Below, in pieces: positions 20,780 to 30,054 of a stretch of DNA of 64,000 bases. Under the pieces are notes generated by a model. It was not told the DNA's origin. It did no database searches and saw only the letters and a list, made by a program, of their open reading frames with translations. Location: assembly GCA_022340585.1 (NCBI GenBank), contig JAJDNS010000061.1, positions 47,957 through 111,956 of the forward strand. Direction: 5' to 3'. The first letter of the stretch is position 1, and each line of letters begins with the position of its first letter. This stretch comes from Acidobacteriota bacterium (GTDB lineage Bacteria > Acidobacteriota > Vicinamibacteria > Fen-336). The translations under genes and the position numbers were made by a program.

Positions 20780-20926
20780 AGCAGCCAGAGCGTCACCGTC
20801 TATATTCTTTATTTTCAGTATGTTACGGTGAGATCGGGCGAATCGGGTGGAAGAGCGTCAGTCGTCGATGGGACGACGGCCGCCCGAGACGCCGAGGAGT
20901 GGGGTGCGCGGGGGCCATCGGGGGCG

Positions 20927-21724
20927 ATGACGCCGCTGCGTGCGCTGGTCACCGGCGCCTCGAGCGGCATCGGGGCCGCGTATGCTCGTGCCCTGCGCGC
21001 GCGGGGGGAACGCCTCATCCTCGTGGCCCGGCGGGCCGCCCGGCTGGCGCAGCTGGCGGAGGAGCTGGGCGGAGACCAGTGGGCCGTGGCGTTTCCGGTG
21101 GACCTGCGGGACCCCGGTGCGGTGCTCGAGCTCCGCGAGCGGGTCGCGGGGCGCGGGTTCGCTGTCGATCTGCTGGTCAACAACGCCGGACTCGGCCACA
21201 CCGGGCCCTTCGAGGAGCAGCCCGCCGAGATCGTCCGCGCCATGGTCGACGTCAACGTGCGTGCGGTGGTCGAGCTGACGCACGTCTTCCTGCCCGCGAT
21301 GAAGGAGCGGGGCCAGGGGCGCATCGTGAACGTCGCGTCCAACGCGGCCTTCCAGCCCGTCCCGTTCCTCGCGGTCTACGCCGCGACGAAGGCCTTCGTC
21401 CTGTCCTTCACCGAGGGGCTGGCCGAGGAGCTGCGGGGAAGCGGGATCCAGATCCAGGCGCTGTGCCCCGGGCTCACCCGGACCGAGTTTCTCGAGGTGG
21501 CGGGGACACACGAGGGGCTTCGAGTGACCCGCACTCCGATGCTGACGGCCGAGGAGGTCGTTGCCGCCTCGCTCCGGGGGCTGGACCGCGGGCGCCTGAG
21601 GGTGGTGCCGGGATGGACCAACCGCCTCGCGGCGATCGGCCAGCGTTTTCTGCCGGCCTCCGTGCCGCGACGGCTGGCGGCGGAGCTCCACCGGCCACCC
21701 CCGGGAGGAGCACGTTCCCGGTGA
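20927..21724 (+). CDS. Short-chain dehydrogenase/reductase
   Basis: LVTGASSGIGAAYARALRARGERLILVAR; YAATKAF active site. Confidence 0.88.
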   Translation: MTPLRALVTGASSGIGAAYARALRARGERLILVARRAARLAQLAEELGGDQWAVAFPVDLRDPGAVLELRERVAGRGFAVDLLVNNAGLGHTGPFEEQPAEIVRAMVDVNVRAVVELTHVFLPAMKERGQGRIVNVASNAAFQPVPFLAVYAATKAFVLSFTEGLAEELRGSGIQIQALCPGLTRTEFLEVAGTHEGLRVTRTPMLTAEEVVAASLRGLDRGRLRVVPGWTNRLAAIGQRFLPASVPRRLAAELHRPPPGGARSR

Positions 21725-21863
21725 CGCCGCGCGAGCGACCGGGATTCTTCGCTACGTGCCGGCGGCCTGCTATGATACATCGTTTATCGCCGAATAAGCC
21801 GGGCGCCTCACTCCTTCGGGCCCGGGCGACGATCATCCAAGAAGGAAGGGAGAAGGATCAACC

Positions 21864-23144
21864 ATGGAGCCGGCCCACAACAAGGCGGGGGCGAAGCCGG
21901 GGTTCGAAGAGTACGACTACTCGAATTTCTACTACGGTGCCGGAGACGATCCCCTCAACCTCCTGACCCCCTTTGCGAGGTGGTGGCGCGACGCCGTTCC
22001 CAACGGCTACTACCTGTACCAGGAGGCCCTCGAGGACGCGCCCACCACCCACGTCCGCGTCCGCAACGGGAAGACGAAGCAGGTCCAGGACCTCCTGAAC
22101 CTCGCCTCGTACAACTATCTCGGCATCTCCTACCGTCCCGAGGTCAAGCAGGCGGCCATCGAGGCGGTGGAGAAGTACGGCCTGGGGGCCTCGGGATCCC
22201 CGATCCTCTCGGGCACATTCGGCATTCACGAGAGGTTCGCGGAGGAGCTCGCCGCCTTCAAGGGGAAGGAGGCGACGATCATCTTCCCAACCGGGTACAG
22301 CGCCAACGTGGGGTTCATCTCCGCGCTGATGCGGTCCGGGGACACGGTCTTCCTCGACCAGTACTCCCATGCCTCCATCGTCGACGGGGCCATCCTCGCC
22401 AAGTCCAAGACCGTCTTCTTCCGCCACAACAACCCCCTGGATCTCGAGCGGAAGATGGCCCGGGTCAAGGGCAAGAAGCTGGTCGTGGTCGAGGGCGTCT
22501 ACTCCATGGACGGGGACGTCTGCACTCTCCCCGAGATCCTCGAGGTGACGAAGCGTCACGGGGCGCGGATGCTCATCGACGAGGCCCACTCCACGTTCCT
22601 CTTCGGACCGAACGGCCGGGGCGTGGCCGAGCACTACGGCCTCGACAAGGAGGTCGACTTCCACCTGGGCACGTTCTCCAAGAGCCTCGGAGGGCAAGGC
22701 GGCTTCGTCTGCGGCTCGCAGGACCTGATCGACTACGTGGTGGCGTTCAGCCGCTCGCGCTTCTTCTCATGCAACCTGTCCCCGGTCCTGGTGGCCGGGC
22801 TGAGGGCGGGGCTGCAGATCGCCAGCGAGGAGCCCGAGCTCAGGGCGAAGCTGTGGAGCAACGTTGCCTTTCTCCGGCGCCGCTTCGAGGAGGAGGGCGT
22901 GGACATTGGCAAGTCCAACTCGCAGGTCATGCCAGTGATGGTGAACAACGACGCCAAGGTCTTCGCGGTGGCGGAGAAGATCCAGGACCGGGGGCTGTTC
23001 CTGAACCCGGTGACCTACCCGGCGGTGCCCAAGCACAAGTCGCGCCTGCGGATCTCCGTCTCCGCCGCTCACAGCGAAGAGGATCTCGAGAAGGCGGTCG
23101 GCATCATCGCCGGCGTGCTGCGCGAGGAGGACATTTGTCGCTGA
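21864..23144 (+). CDS. Serine palmitoyltransferase-like alpha-oxoamine synthase (PLP)
   Basis: LNLASYNYLG, YGLGASGSPILSGTFGIHERFAEELAAFKGKEATIIFPTGYSAN, PLP-Lys GTFSKSLGGQGGFVCG. Confidence 0.85.
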   Translation: MEPAHNKAGAKPGFEEYDYSNFYYGAGDDPLNLLTPFARWWRDAVPNGYYLYQEALEDAPTTHVRVRNGKTKQVQDLLNLASYNYLGISYRPEVKQAAIEAVEKYGLGASGSPILSGTFGIHERFAEELAAFKGKEATIIFPTGYSANVGFISALMRSGDTVFLDQYSHASIVDGAILAKSKTVFFRHNNPLDLERKMARVKGKKLVVVEGVYSMDGDVCTLPEILEVTKRHGARMLIDEAHSTFLFGPNGRGVAEHYGLDKEVDFHLGTFSKSLGGQGGFVCGSQDLIDYVVAFSRSRFFSCNLSPVLVAGLRAGLQIASEEPELRAKLWSNVAFLRRRFEEEGVDIGKSNSQVMPVMVNNDAKVFAVAEKIQDRGLFLNPVTYPAVPKHKSRLRISVSAAHSEEDLEKAVGIIAGVLREEDICR

Positions 23145-23800
23145 CCCGCTACGGCTACCGCAACGCCATCAACGGCTTCTTCGAGTTTCCCACCGAGAAC
23201 GCGCGGCGGATCCTGCCCCGGGGGATCGAGCCGGTCGAGCCCCACCACGGCAGCAGCGTCCTGGCGGTGACCGTCTTCCACTTTCACGAGAGCGAGGTGG
23301 GCGAGTACGGCGAGGTCGTCTACGCGATCCTGACCCCGCCCCGGGTGGAGGACGGCCGCCTTCCCCAGGGGGCCTTCTTCCCCTGGCAGGTGGCGACGAC
23401 ATCGAAGGCCTCGCGCGAGCACGCCATCGAGCGGTGGCACCTGCCCCACTGGATGGACGACGTCGGGGTGGACTTCGAGCCCTCCAATGAAGGGCGGAGC
23501 CTCACCGCCCGGGTCGAGGCCGAGGGCAGCCTCGCTCTCGAGATGACCATCACCGACCACTCGTGGAACGAGGTCTCCCACCTGTACCAGTCCTTCCAGC
23601 AGGACGACGAAGGGCGGTACATGTGCAACATCCTCTTCGAGGGTGAGAAGAGCGAGCACGAGGAGGAGACGGGCAGAATCAAGCTGCACGAGCACCCCTT
23701 CAACAGGGACATCGAGATCTCCGAGGTCTTCGAGCAGCCCTTCCGCGAGATGTGGATGCGGGATGGCCACCAGCTCTTCGACCCGCTCCGCACGCTCTAG
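23135..23800 (+). CDS. Acetoacetate-decarboxylase-like fold protein; TTG start overlapping previous gene
   Basis: VAVTVFHFHESEVGEYGEVVYAILTPPRV pattern; overlapping start with the SPT-like gene. Confidence 0.5.
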   Translation: MSLTRYGYRNAINGFFEFPTENARRILPRGIEPVEPHHGSSVLAVTVFHFHESEVGEYGEVVYAILTPPRVEDGRLPQGAFFPWQVATTSKASREHAIERWHLPHWMDDVGVDFEPSNEGRSLTARVEAEGSLALEMTITDHSWNEVSHLYQSFQQDDEGRYMCNILFEGEKSEHEEETGRIKLHEHPFNRDIEISEVFEQPFREMWMRDGHQLFDPLRTL

Positions 23801-23844
23801 GATCGCGTGGCGCGGGCTCGGAGATCGGCGGCCCCGGGACCCTA

Positions 23845-24747
23845 GTGAACGACCGCATCTTCGTCGTCTTCAACCCGCACGCCGGGAAGGGCCGCGGTGC
23901 CCAGTTCGTGGCCCCGGTCCTCGAGGCGCTGTCCGCCGGCGGGGCCACGGTCGAGCATGGCCTGACCCGGTCTCCTGGCGACGAGGCCCGGCTGGCCCGG
24001 GCGGCGGTCGAGCGTGGCTTCGGCCGGATCGTGGCCGTGGGCGGCGACGGGACGTGGGGCAACGTCGGAAACGCGATCCTGGACTCGGGCCAACCGGCGG
24101 AGCTCGGGCTCATTCCAGGAGGCACCGGCTGCGACCTGGCAAAGTCCCTGGGAATCCCAGCCCGCGACGTCCACGGGTGCTGCCAGATCATCCTCGATGG
24201 CTCCACGCGGGCCATCGACGTGGGGAGGATCGAGGACAAGCACTTCCTCAACATCGCCGGGTTCGGATACGACGTGGCGGTGCTCGAGGATTCCTGGAGC
24301 GTCGGGTATCTCGAGGGGAGCCTCCTCTACCTCTACTGTGCCCTGCGCCAGCTCGGGTCGTACCGGGGGTTCCGGGTCGAGGGCGAGGTGGACGGACGCT
24401 CTCTCGGTCGGCGCGAGATGCTCATGGTGATCGTGGCCAACGCCCGCATCTTCGGCGGGGGCTTCAAGGTCGCGCCGTGGGCCGAGGTCGACGACGGCCG
24501 TCTCGACGCCGTCTCGTTCGCCAACATGGGCCTCGCGGGCCGGGTGAGCGCGCTGGTAAGGCTGCTGCTCGGCCGCCACACCTCCCACCCCCGGGTGAGC
24601 CGGGAGGCGGCCTCGCGTCTGGTGTACCGCTTCGAAGCCCCACCGACCTACGAGACCGATGGTGAGTGGAACCAGGCCCGGGGCAACGAGCTGGTGATCG
24701 AGGCCGTTCCCCGTGCCCTGCGGGTCCGGGTCCCGCGTGAGCCGTGA
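23845..24747 (+). CDS. Diacylglycerol/sphingoid-base kinase family protein (LCB5/DagK-like)
   Basis: VVFNPHAGKGRG, VAVGGDGTWGNVGNAIL, GLIPGGTGCDLAKSLGIP; GTG start. Confidence 0.88.
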   Translation: MNDRIFVVFNPHAGKGRGAQFVAPVLEALSAGGATVEHGLTRSPGDEARLARAAVERGFGRIVAVGGDGTWGNVGNAILDSGQPAELGLIPGGTGCDLAKSLGIPARDVHGCCQIILDGSTRAIDVGRIEDKHFLNIAGFGYDVAVLEDSWSVGYLEGSLLYLYCALRQLGSYRGFRVEGEVDGRSLGRREMLMVIVANARIFGGGFKVAPWAEVDDGRLDAVSFANMGLAGRVSALVRLLLGRHTSHPRVSREAASRLVYRFEAPPTYETDGEWNQARGNELVIEAVPRALRVRVPREP

Positions 24748-24835
24748 GCCGCGAGTCGCCGACATGTGGACAGCGATGACGAGGCGCGCGCCGTCGCCGG
24801 GGCGGTCGGGGCCATGACGGAGCCGTCCCGAGGAC

Positions 24836-24900
24836 CGAACCGGCCTGGGGCCGGATACCCTGGCCAAGGACACGATTCCGCCACGGCAATCGTGTCCTCA
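24836..24900 (-). repeat. Copy of the dispersed double-hairpin repeat family
   Basis: Reverse strand: GTGTCCTTGGCCAGGGTATCCGGCCCCAGGCCGGTTCGG; adjoining perfect 11-bp stem AGGACACGATT/AATCGTGTCCT. Confidence 0.8.
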
Positions 24901-25890
24901 GCGGGCGCCGCGCTCCGCGAGGCGGTGGCCGCACGTGCGCTGTCGCCCGGGGACGACCTCGCTCTCGACGAGGTGGCGGAGCGCCTGGCCGTCGCGGCCG
25001 GAGGGACCCTCGACGGGCTCATCTTCTTCGGGTCCCGGCGCACCGGGGCGGCCCGGTCCAACGCCTTCAGCGCCTACGACCTGTTCGTCATCGTCGGGGC
25101 CTACCGGCCGTTCTACGAGGCGATGTCGCGGGCGGGGCTCAGCGGCAAGGGCCCGGGGGCCCTGTCGCTGGTGAGCCACTGGCTGCCGCCGACCCAGTAC
25201 TCCCTCCGGCTCGAGGGCTCGCCGGTCCACGTCAAGGGCTCGGTCATCCGGACCGACACCTTCCACCGGGAGACCTCCCGGCGCCGCCACGATCACTTCT
25301 GCATCGGGAGGCTCTTCCAGCCGAGCCGGATCCTGTACGCGAGGGACGAGGACACGAGAGCGGCGCTCGTCGACGACCTCACCTCGGCCCACGCCGCCAC
25401 GTGGCAGTGGTCGCGGCCATGGCTGCCGTCGGTGTTCGACGCCGGAGAGTACGGGCGCAACGCCCTGGTGGTGTCGATGTCGTGGGAGGTGCGGCCCGAG
25501 CCCGCGGGACGGGCCGAGGCCCTCTGGGCGGCCCAGGAGAAGGAGCAGACGCCGGTCTTCGAGGCGCTCCTGTCAGATCTCGCCGCGAGCGGAGAGGTAG
25601 TGCCGGCCCCGAGAATGCGCTCCTGGAGCGCGGTCCAGTCGGTCGGAGACATGGAAGCCCTCCGCCTGAAGCTCTACTTTCGCCGCTCGATGGCCCGGTC
25701 CACGGCCCGGTGGCTGAAGCACGTCGTGAGCTTCGAGGGCTGGGTCGACTATCTTGTGCGCAAGGCGAACCGTCACGCCGGGGAGCCCCACGAGCTCTCC
25801 GCGCGCGAGCGGCGTTGGCCGCTGGTCTTCTTGTGGCCGCGGGTCTTCCGGTACCTGCGAGCCAGGAACCGCGAGGGGAGAGCTCCATGA
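24892..25890 (+). CDS. TAM41/Mmp37-like nucleotidyltransferase (candidate CDP-lipid synthase); start uncertain (ORF opens at 24766)
   Basis: FFGSRRTG...AYDLFVIVG, LPPTQYSLRL, VKGSVIRTDTF...HFCIGRLFQPSRILYA resembles recalled TAM41 motifs; between lipid kinase and CDP-alcohol phosphatidyltransferase. Confidence 0.55.
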   Translation: MSSAGAALREAVAARALSPGDDLALDEVAERLAVAAGGTLDGLIFFGSRRTGAARSNAFSAYDLFVIVGAYRPFYEAMSRAGLSGKGPGALSLVSHWLPPTQYSLRLEGSPVHVKGSVIRTDTFHRETSRRRHDHFCIGRLFQPSRILYARDEDTRAALVDDLTSAHAATWQWSRPWLPSVFDAGEYGRNALVVSMSWEVRPEPAGRAEALWAAQEKEQTPVFEALLSDLAASGEVVPAPRMRSWSAVQSVGDMEALRLKLYFRRSMARSTARWLKHVVSFEGWVDYLVRKANRHAGEPHELSARERRWPLVFLWPRVFRYLRARNREGRAP

Positions 25891-26624
25891 GCCCGGGTCT
25901 TTCGATCTTGGTCACCGTCCTCGGCATCGCGATCCTGTCCATGCCCGTCTTCGCGGTCACGCGGCGGGGACAGAAGGACGCGGATGCCGAGCGCAAGGGC
26001 TCCCGGTTCCTCCTGGGCGTGGGGGACTTCCTGATCCACTGGTTCATGTGGGCGATCGGTCCCGTGGAGCGCTTGCTCCTGAAGATCGGAGCCACGCCCA
26101 ACCACATGAATGCCTTCGGTCTCCTCTTCGGGCTCCTGAGCGGGATCCTCATCGGCACCCGGCACCTCGAGGCCGGGGGGTGGGCCATCGCCCTCGCCGG
26201 AATCTGCGACATCCTCGACGGGCGCCTCGCCCGCGCCCAGGAGGTCGCGTCGCCCTACGGGAAGTTCATCGATTCCACCCTCGACCGCTTCGTCGAGACC
26301 TTCGCCTTCCTGGGCTTCGCGGTTTACTTCGGCGGGCAGACAATCGGCGCCCTCATCGTGGCCGCGGGACTGGGGGGATCGCTCCTCGTCAGCTACGCCC
26401 AGGCCCGGGGGGAGACGGTGGGCGTCTCGGGCTCGGGAGGGCTGATGCAGCGAGCGGAGCGGCTGGTCCTTCAGATCCTCGCCTGCCTCGTCGATCCCAC
26501 CGTGACGCGGGTCGCGGGCTGGGAGGAGGGGACGCTCCTGCTCTGGGTCCTCGCGGTGATGGCGGTGGGATCGATGGGGACCGCGATCTACCGGACGGCC
26601 TGGATCGCCCGCAAGCTGCCGTAG
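25887..26624 (+). CDS. CDP-alcohol phosphatidyltransferase family protein
   Basis: Motif DILDGRLARAQEVASPYGKFIDSTLD; multiple TM helices; ATGA overlap with upstream gene. Confidence 0.9.
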   Translation: MSPGLSILVTVLGIAILSMPVFAVTRRGQKDADAERKGSRFLLGVGDFLIHWFMWAIGPVERLLLKIGATPNHMNAFGLLFGLLSGILIGTRHLEAGGWAIALAGICDILDGRLARAQEVASPYGKFIDSTLDRFVETFAFLGFAVYFGGQTIGALIVAAGLGGSLLVSYAQARGETVGVSGSGGLMQRAERLVLQILACLVDPTVTRVAGWEEGTLLLWVLAVMAVGSMGTAIYRTAWIARKLP

Positions 26625-26632
26625 GGGAGGGC

Positions 26633-26702
26633 GGGGTCTGGCCCCGTTTCTTGCGCCGCCCCGACGTTCTCGCCCGCGGTGCAATGAAAGGGGCCTGACC
26701 CC
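26633..26702. repeat. MITE-like element, ~70 bp, terminal inverted repeats
   Basis: GGGGTCTGGCCCCGTTTC ... GAAAGGGGCCTGACCCC. Confidence 0.75.
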
Positions 26703-26846
26703 TTCCGTTGTTCCCTGCCCATTCGCCCCGCGGCAGGCGCCGGGCCCAGACGAGACCGGGCCGTGTGTCCCTCGCCCGCTTGCACGCCTCGCCGTTCGGC
26801 GGCAGAATGCCGCTTCACCACCCAGAAGAGGACAAGGAGGCACGCG

Positions 26847-28796
26847 GTGTCCGACCTGTATCCTGTCAAGCCCCACGTTGCCGATCGGGCCCACGTCGGC
26901 AGCATGGCCGAGTACGAACGGCTGTATCGACTCTCCCTCGACAACCCCGAGTGGTTCTGGGCCGAGCAGGCGAAGGCCATCGACTGGTATCACCCGTGGC
27001 AGAACGTGTTCGACGCCGACTACGACGAGGTGGACTTCGCCTGGTTCTCGGGGGGGCGTCTCAACGCGTCCTTCAACTGCGTGGACCGGCACCTGAGCGA
27101 GCGGGGCGACCGCACCGCGATCATCTGGGCCCAGGACGAGGTGGGGGCCTACCGTCACATCTCCTATCGGGAGCTGAAGCACAACGTGAGTCGGGTGGCC
27201 AACGTGCTCCTGGCCCACGGCGTCCGGCGGGGCGACCGGGTGTGCGTGTACATGGGCATGATGCCGGAGCTCGCCTACACCATGCTCGCCTGCGCGCGGA
27301 TCGGGGCGGTGCACTCGGTGGTGTTCGGCGGGTTCAGCGCGGAGGCCCTGCGCGACCGGATCGTCGACGCCCGCTGCAAGGTGGTGGTCACCGCCAACGA
27401 GGGCCTGCGCGGCGGCAAGCACATTCCCCTGAAGAAGACCGTGGACCGGGCCATCGACGGGATGTCCATGGTCGAGACGGTGCTGGTGGCCCGCCGCACC
27501 GACAACGAGGTCCCCATGAGGCCGGGGCGGGACCACTGGCTCGACGAGGAGTGCCACAAGCAGCGCTCGACCTGCACCGCGGAATGGATGGGAGCCGAGG
27601 ATCCGCTCTTCATCCTGTACACGTCGGGGAGCACCGGGAAGCCCAAGGGGCTGCTGCACACCACCGGGGGCTACCTCGTCTACGCCGCCCACACCCACAA
27701 GTTGGTCTTCGACTACCACCCCGGCGACGTGTACTTCTGCGCGGCCGACGTGGGCTGGATCACCGGCCACAGCTACATCGTCTACGGGCCGCTGGCCAAC
27801 GGGGCCACGACCGTGCTCTTCGAGTCGACCCCGACGTACCCGGACCCCGGGCGGTACTGGAGGATCGTGGACGATCTGGGGGTGGACATCTTCTACACCG
27901 CACCGACCGCGCTCCGGGCCCTGGCCCAGTCCGGGGACGAGTGGGTGAAGCGATACAAGCGCAAGTCGCTCCGGGTCCTGGGGACGGTGGGGGAGCCGAT
28001 CAACCCCGAGATCTGGCGCTGGTATCACGACTCGGTGGGAGACGAGCGTTGCGCGGTGGTCGACACCTGGTGGCAGACGGAGACCGGCGGCATCCTCATC
28101 ACCCCCCTGCCCGGGGCCACTCCCACCAAGCCCGGCTCGGCCACCCTGCCCTTCTTTGGCGTGCAGCCGGTGGTCCTGGACACGAACAACGGGAAGGTCC
28201 TCGAGGGCAACGACGTGAGAGGGGCACTGTGCCTGGGGGCGCCGTGGCCCGGGCTGGCACGCACGGTCTGGGGCGACCACCAGCGATTCAAGGAGACGTA
28301 CTTCAGCCAGTACCCGGGGTTCTACTTCACGGGGGACGGGGTGCGGCGCGACGAGGACGGCTACTACTGGATCACCGGGCGGATCGACGACGTCCTCAAC
28401 GTCTCGGGCCACCGCCTGGGCACCGCCGAGGTGGAGAGCGCGCTGGTGGCCCACGACTCGGTGGCCGAGGCCGCGGTCGTGGGGTGCCCACACCCGATCA
28501 AGGGGCAGGGGATCTACGCCTACGTCAGCCTGACCTCCGAGTACACCGACCAGGACCCCGAGCAGGTGAAGGGGGCCCTCAAAGAGCAGGTCCGCCACGT
28601 GATCGGGGCCTTCGCCGCCCCCGACGTCATCCACGTCGCGTCGGGACTTCCCAAGACCCGCAGCGGCAAGATCATGCGGCGGATCCTGAGGAAGATCGCG
28701 GCCTCCGAGTACGACGGCCTCGGGGACGTCAGCACCCTGGCCGAGCCCGACGTGGTGGAGCGTCTGGTGGAGGAGCACAAGGCGGCCCAGGAGTAG
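26847..28796 (+). CDS. acs: Acetyl-CoA synthetase
   Basis: [59 protein letters not shown] start likely. Confidence 0.93.
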   Translation: MSDLYPVKPHVADRAHVGSMAEYERLYRLSLDNPEWFWAEQAKAIDWYHPWQNVFDADYDEVDFAWFSGGRLNASFNCVDRHLSERGDRTAIIWAQDEVGAYRHISYRELKHNVSRVANVLLAHGVRRGDRVCVYMGMMPELAYTMLACARIGAVHSVVFGGFSAEALRDRIVDARCKVVVTANEGLRGGKHIPLKKTVDRAIDGMSMVETVLVARRTDNEVPMRPGRDHWLDEECHKQRSTCTAEWMGAEDPLFILYTSGSTGKPKGLLHTTGGYLVYAAHTHKLVFDYHPGDVYFCAADVGWITGHSYIVYGPLANGATTVLFESTPTYPDPGRYWRIVDDLGVDIFYTAPTALRALAQSGDEWVKRYKRKSLRVLGTVGEPINPEIWRWYHDSVGDERCAVVDTWWQTETGGILITPLPGATPTKPGSATLPFFGVQPVVLDTNNGKVLEGNDVRGALCLGAPWPGLARTVWGDHQRFKETYFSQYPGFYFTGDGVRRDEDGYYWITGRIDDVLNVSGHRLGTAEVESALVAHDSVAEAAVVGCPHPIKGQGIYAYVSLTSEYTDQDPEQVKGALKEQVRHVIGAFAAPDVIHVASGLPKTRSGKIMRRILRKIAASEYDGLGDVSTLAEPDVVERLVEEHKAAQE

Positions 28797-28805
28797 AGAG
28801 ACGCT

Positions 28806-28913
28806 GGGGTCAGGTCTGTTGAGAGGAATGAGGGTTTGGTGCGGGGGGAGAGGCTTGGCGGGAAAGTCGAGAAGGTGCGGGCGCGGTGTGGGATGAGCTC
28901 ACGACCTGACCCC
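28806..28913. repeat. MITE-like element, ~108 bp, terminal inverted repeats
   Basis: GGGGTCAGGTC ... GACCTGACCCC, 11-bp perfect ends. Confidence 0.75.
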
Positions 28914-28959
28914 TTCGAGGCTCTCGGACGATGGCCTCTGAGCCCTGGGCTGTGAGCTC

Positions 28960-29394
28960 CTAGTCCTGGGCCTCCATCGAGCCGTCGAGGACACGGTTCA
29001 GGAGCTCGTTCTCCCTGGACTCGTGCTCGTCCAGCTGGGCGAGGAGCTCCCTCACCTCCCGGGTCCAGGCTTCGCTCGCCCGGGCTTCGGCGCTGGCGTC
29101 CCGCAGCTCGTCCAGCTGATTGAGCAGGCCCCGGTGCTGGTCGCACAGCCGCGCGCACTCGTGGGCCTGCTCGGGAGCGAGCTCCTGGATCTGCTCGAAG
29201 AGGCCGGACTCCTCCTCCCCGTCGAAGTGGGCGTCGAGCTGGTCCCGGAGGGTGCCGAGGCGGGCGACCAGGGCCTCGCCCGCACCGCCCGGGTCGACGG
29301 TGGCCTCCTGGATCTCCTGGAGAAGAGCGTGGAGGGCGCGGTGCTCGGCCAAGGTCCTCTCGGCGGGGGTGTCGGATCCGGTGGCCTGGGGCAT
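28960..29394 (-). CDS. Hemerythrin-like HHE domain protein
   Basis: EHRALHALLQEI, LDAHFDGEEESGLFEQI, HRGLLNQLDEL, LDEHESRENELL. Confidence 0.75.
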   Translation of the reverse strand: MPQATGSDTPAERTLAEHRALHALLQEIQEATVDPGGAGEALVARLGTLRDQLDAHFDGEEESGLFEQIQELAPEQAHECARLCDQHRGLLNQLDELRDASAEARASEAWTREVRELLAQLDEHESRENELLNRVLDGSMEAQD

Positions 29395-29508
29395 GGGAGA
29401 CCTCCTCGGCCCCAAACTTAGGCGGGGCGGGGCGGAAGCGTCAAGGGCCGCGGCGTCCCGGCGAATCATGACCGCCGGGCCCGTCCGCGCCCCGTGCTAT
29501 GTTGGCGA

Positions 29509-30054
29509 GTGCCCTTCGCGTACTACGACCGCCTCTCGTCGAGGAGCAAGGCGATCTACCGTCGCAGCGACGCGGTCACGGCTGTGAAGCTGTCCCACCC
29601 GGAGCTTCTCCACCCGCTGGTGGGCGCCCTGGAGGAGGCCCTCGCCCGGGAGGACCGGAGGGCGGTGGAGCGGGCGGCGGGCCTTCTCGCCCGGGGGCTC
29701 CTTCAGATGCTGGCGCTCTCGCCGATCGCGGTGCGGGTCCTGGCCGTCCGTCCGTCCACGAGCGACGGGGAGCTGCACGGGCTCTATACTCGGGAGGAGG
29801 GACAGCCCACCCGCATCCAGCTGTGGATGCGGACGGCTCGACACAAGCGAGTCGTGGCCTTCCGGACCTTCCTCCGGACCCTTCTCCACGAGCTCGGGCA
29901 TCACCTCGACTACGAGCTGTTGGGGCTCGCCGACTCCTTCCACACCGAAGGCTTCTTCCAGCGGGAGTCGAGCCTCTTCCGGCAGGTCGTGCCCGGGGAG
30001 GAGGAGAAGCGACGGGCTCAGGGCTTGGAGTCGCCCCCGCCCGATCGGAAGTAG
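29509..30054 (+). CDS. HExxH zinc metallopeptidase-like protein, family uncertain
   Basis: TLLHELGHHLDYELLGLADSFHTEGFFQRES. Confidence 0.6.
   Translation: MPFAYYDRLSSRSKAIYRRSDAVTAVKLSHPELLHPLVGALEEALAREDRRAVERAAGLLARGLLQMLALSPIAVRVLAVRPSTSDGELHGLYTREEGQPTRIQLWMRTARHKRVVAFRTFLRTLLHELGHHLDYELLGLADSFHTEGFFQRESSLFRQVVPGEEEKRRAQGLESPPPDRK

Noticed and set aside
21980-23134. Upstream part of the 606-aa ORF ending at 23800
   Set aside because: Out-of-frame translation of the SPT-like gene; only the part from TTG 23135 looks like protein.
25773-28778. 1001-aa minus-strand ORF antisense to acs and neighbours
   Set aside because: Low-complexity His/Pro/Gly/Val-rich translation typical of GC-rich antisense frames; the plus strand encodes convincing acs and lipid genes.
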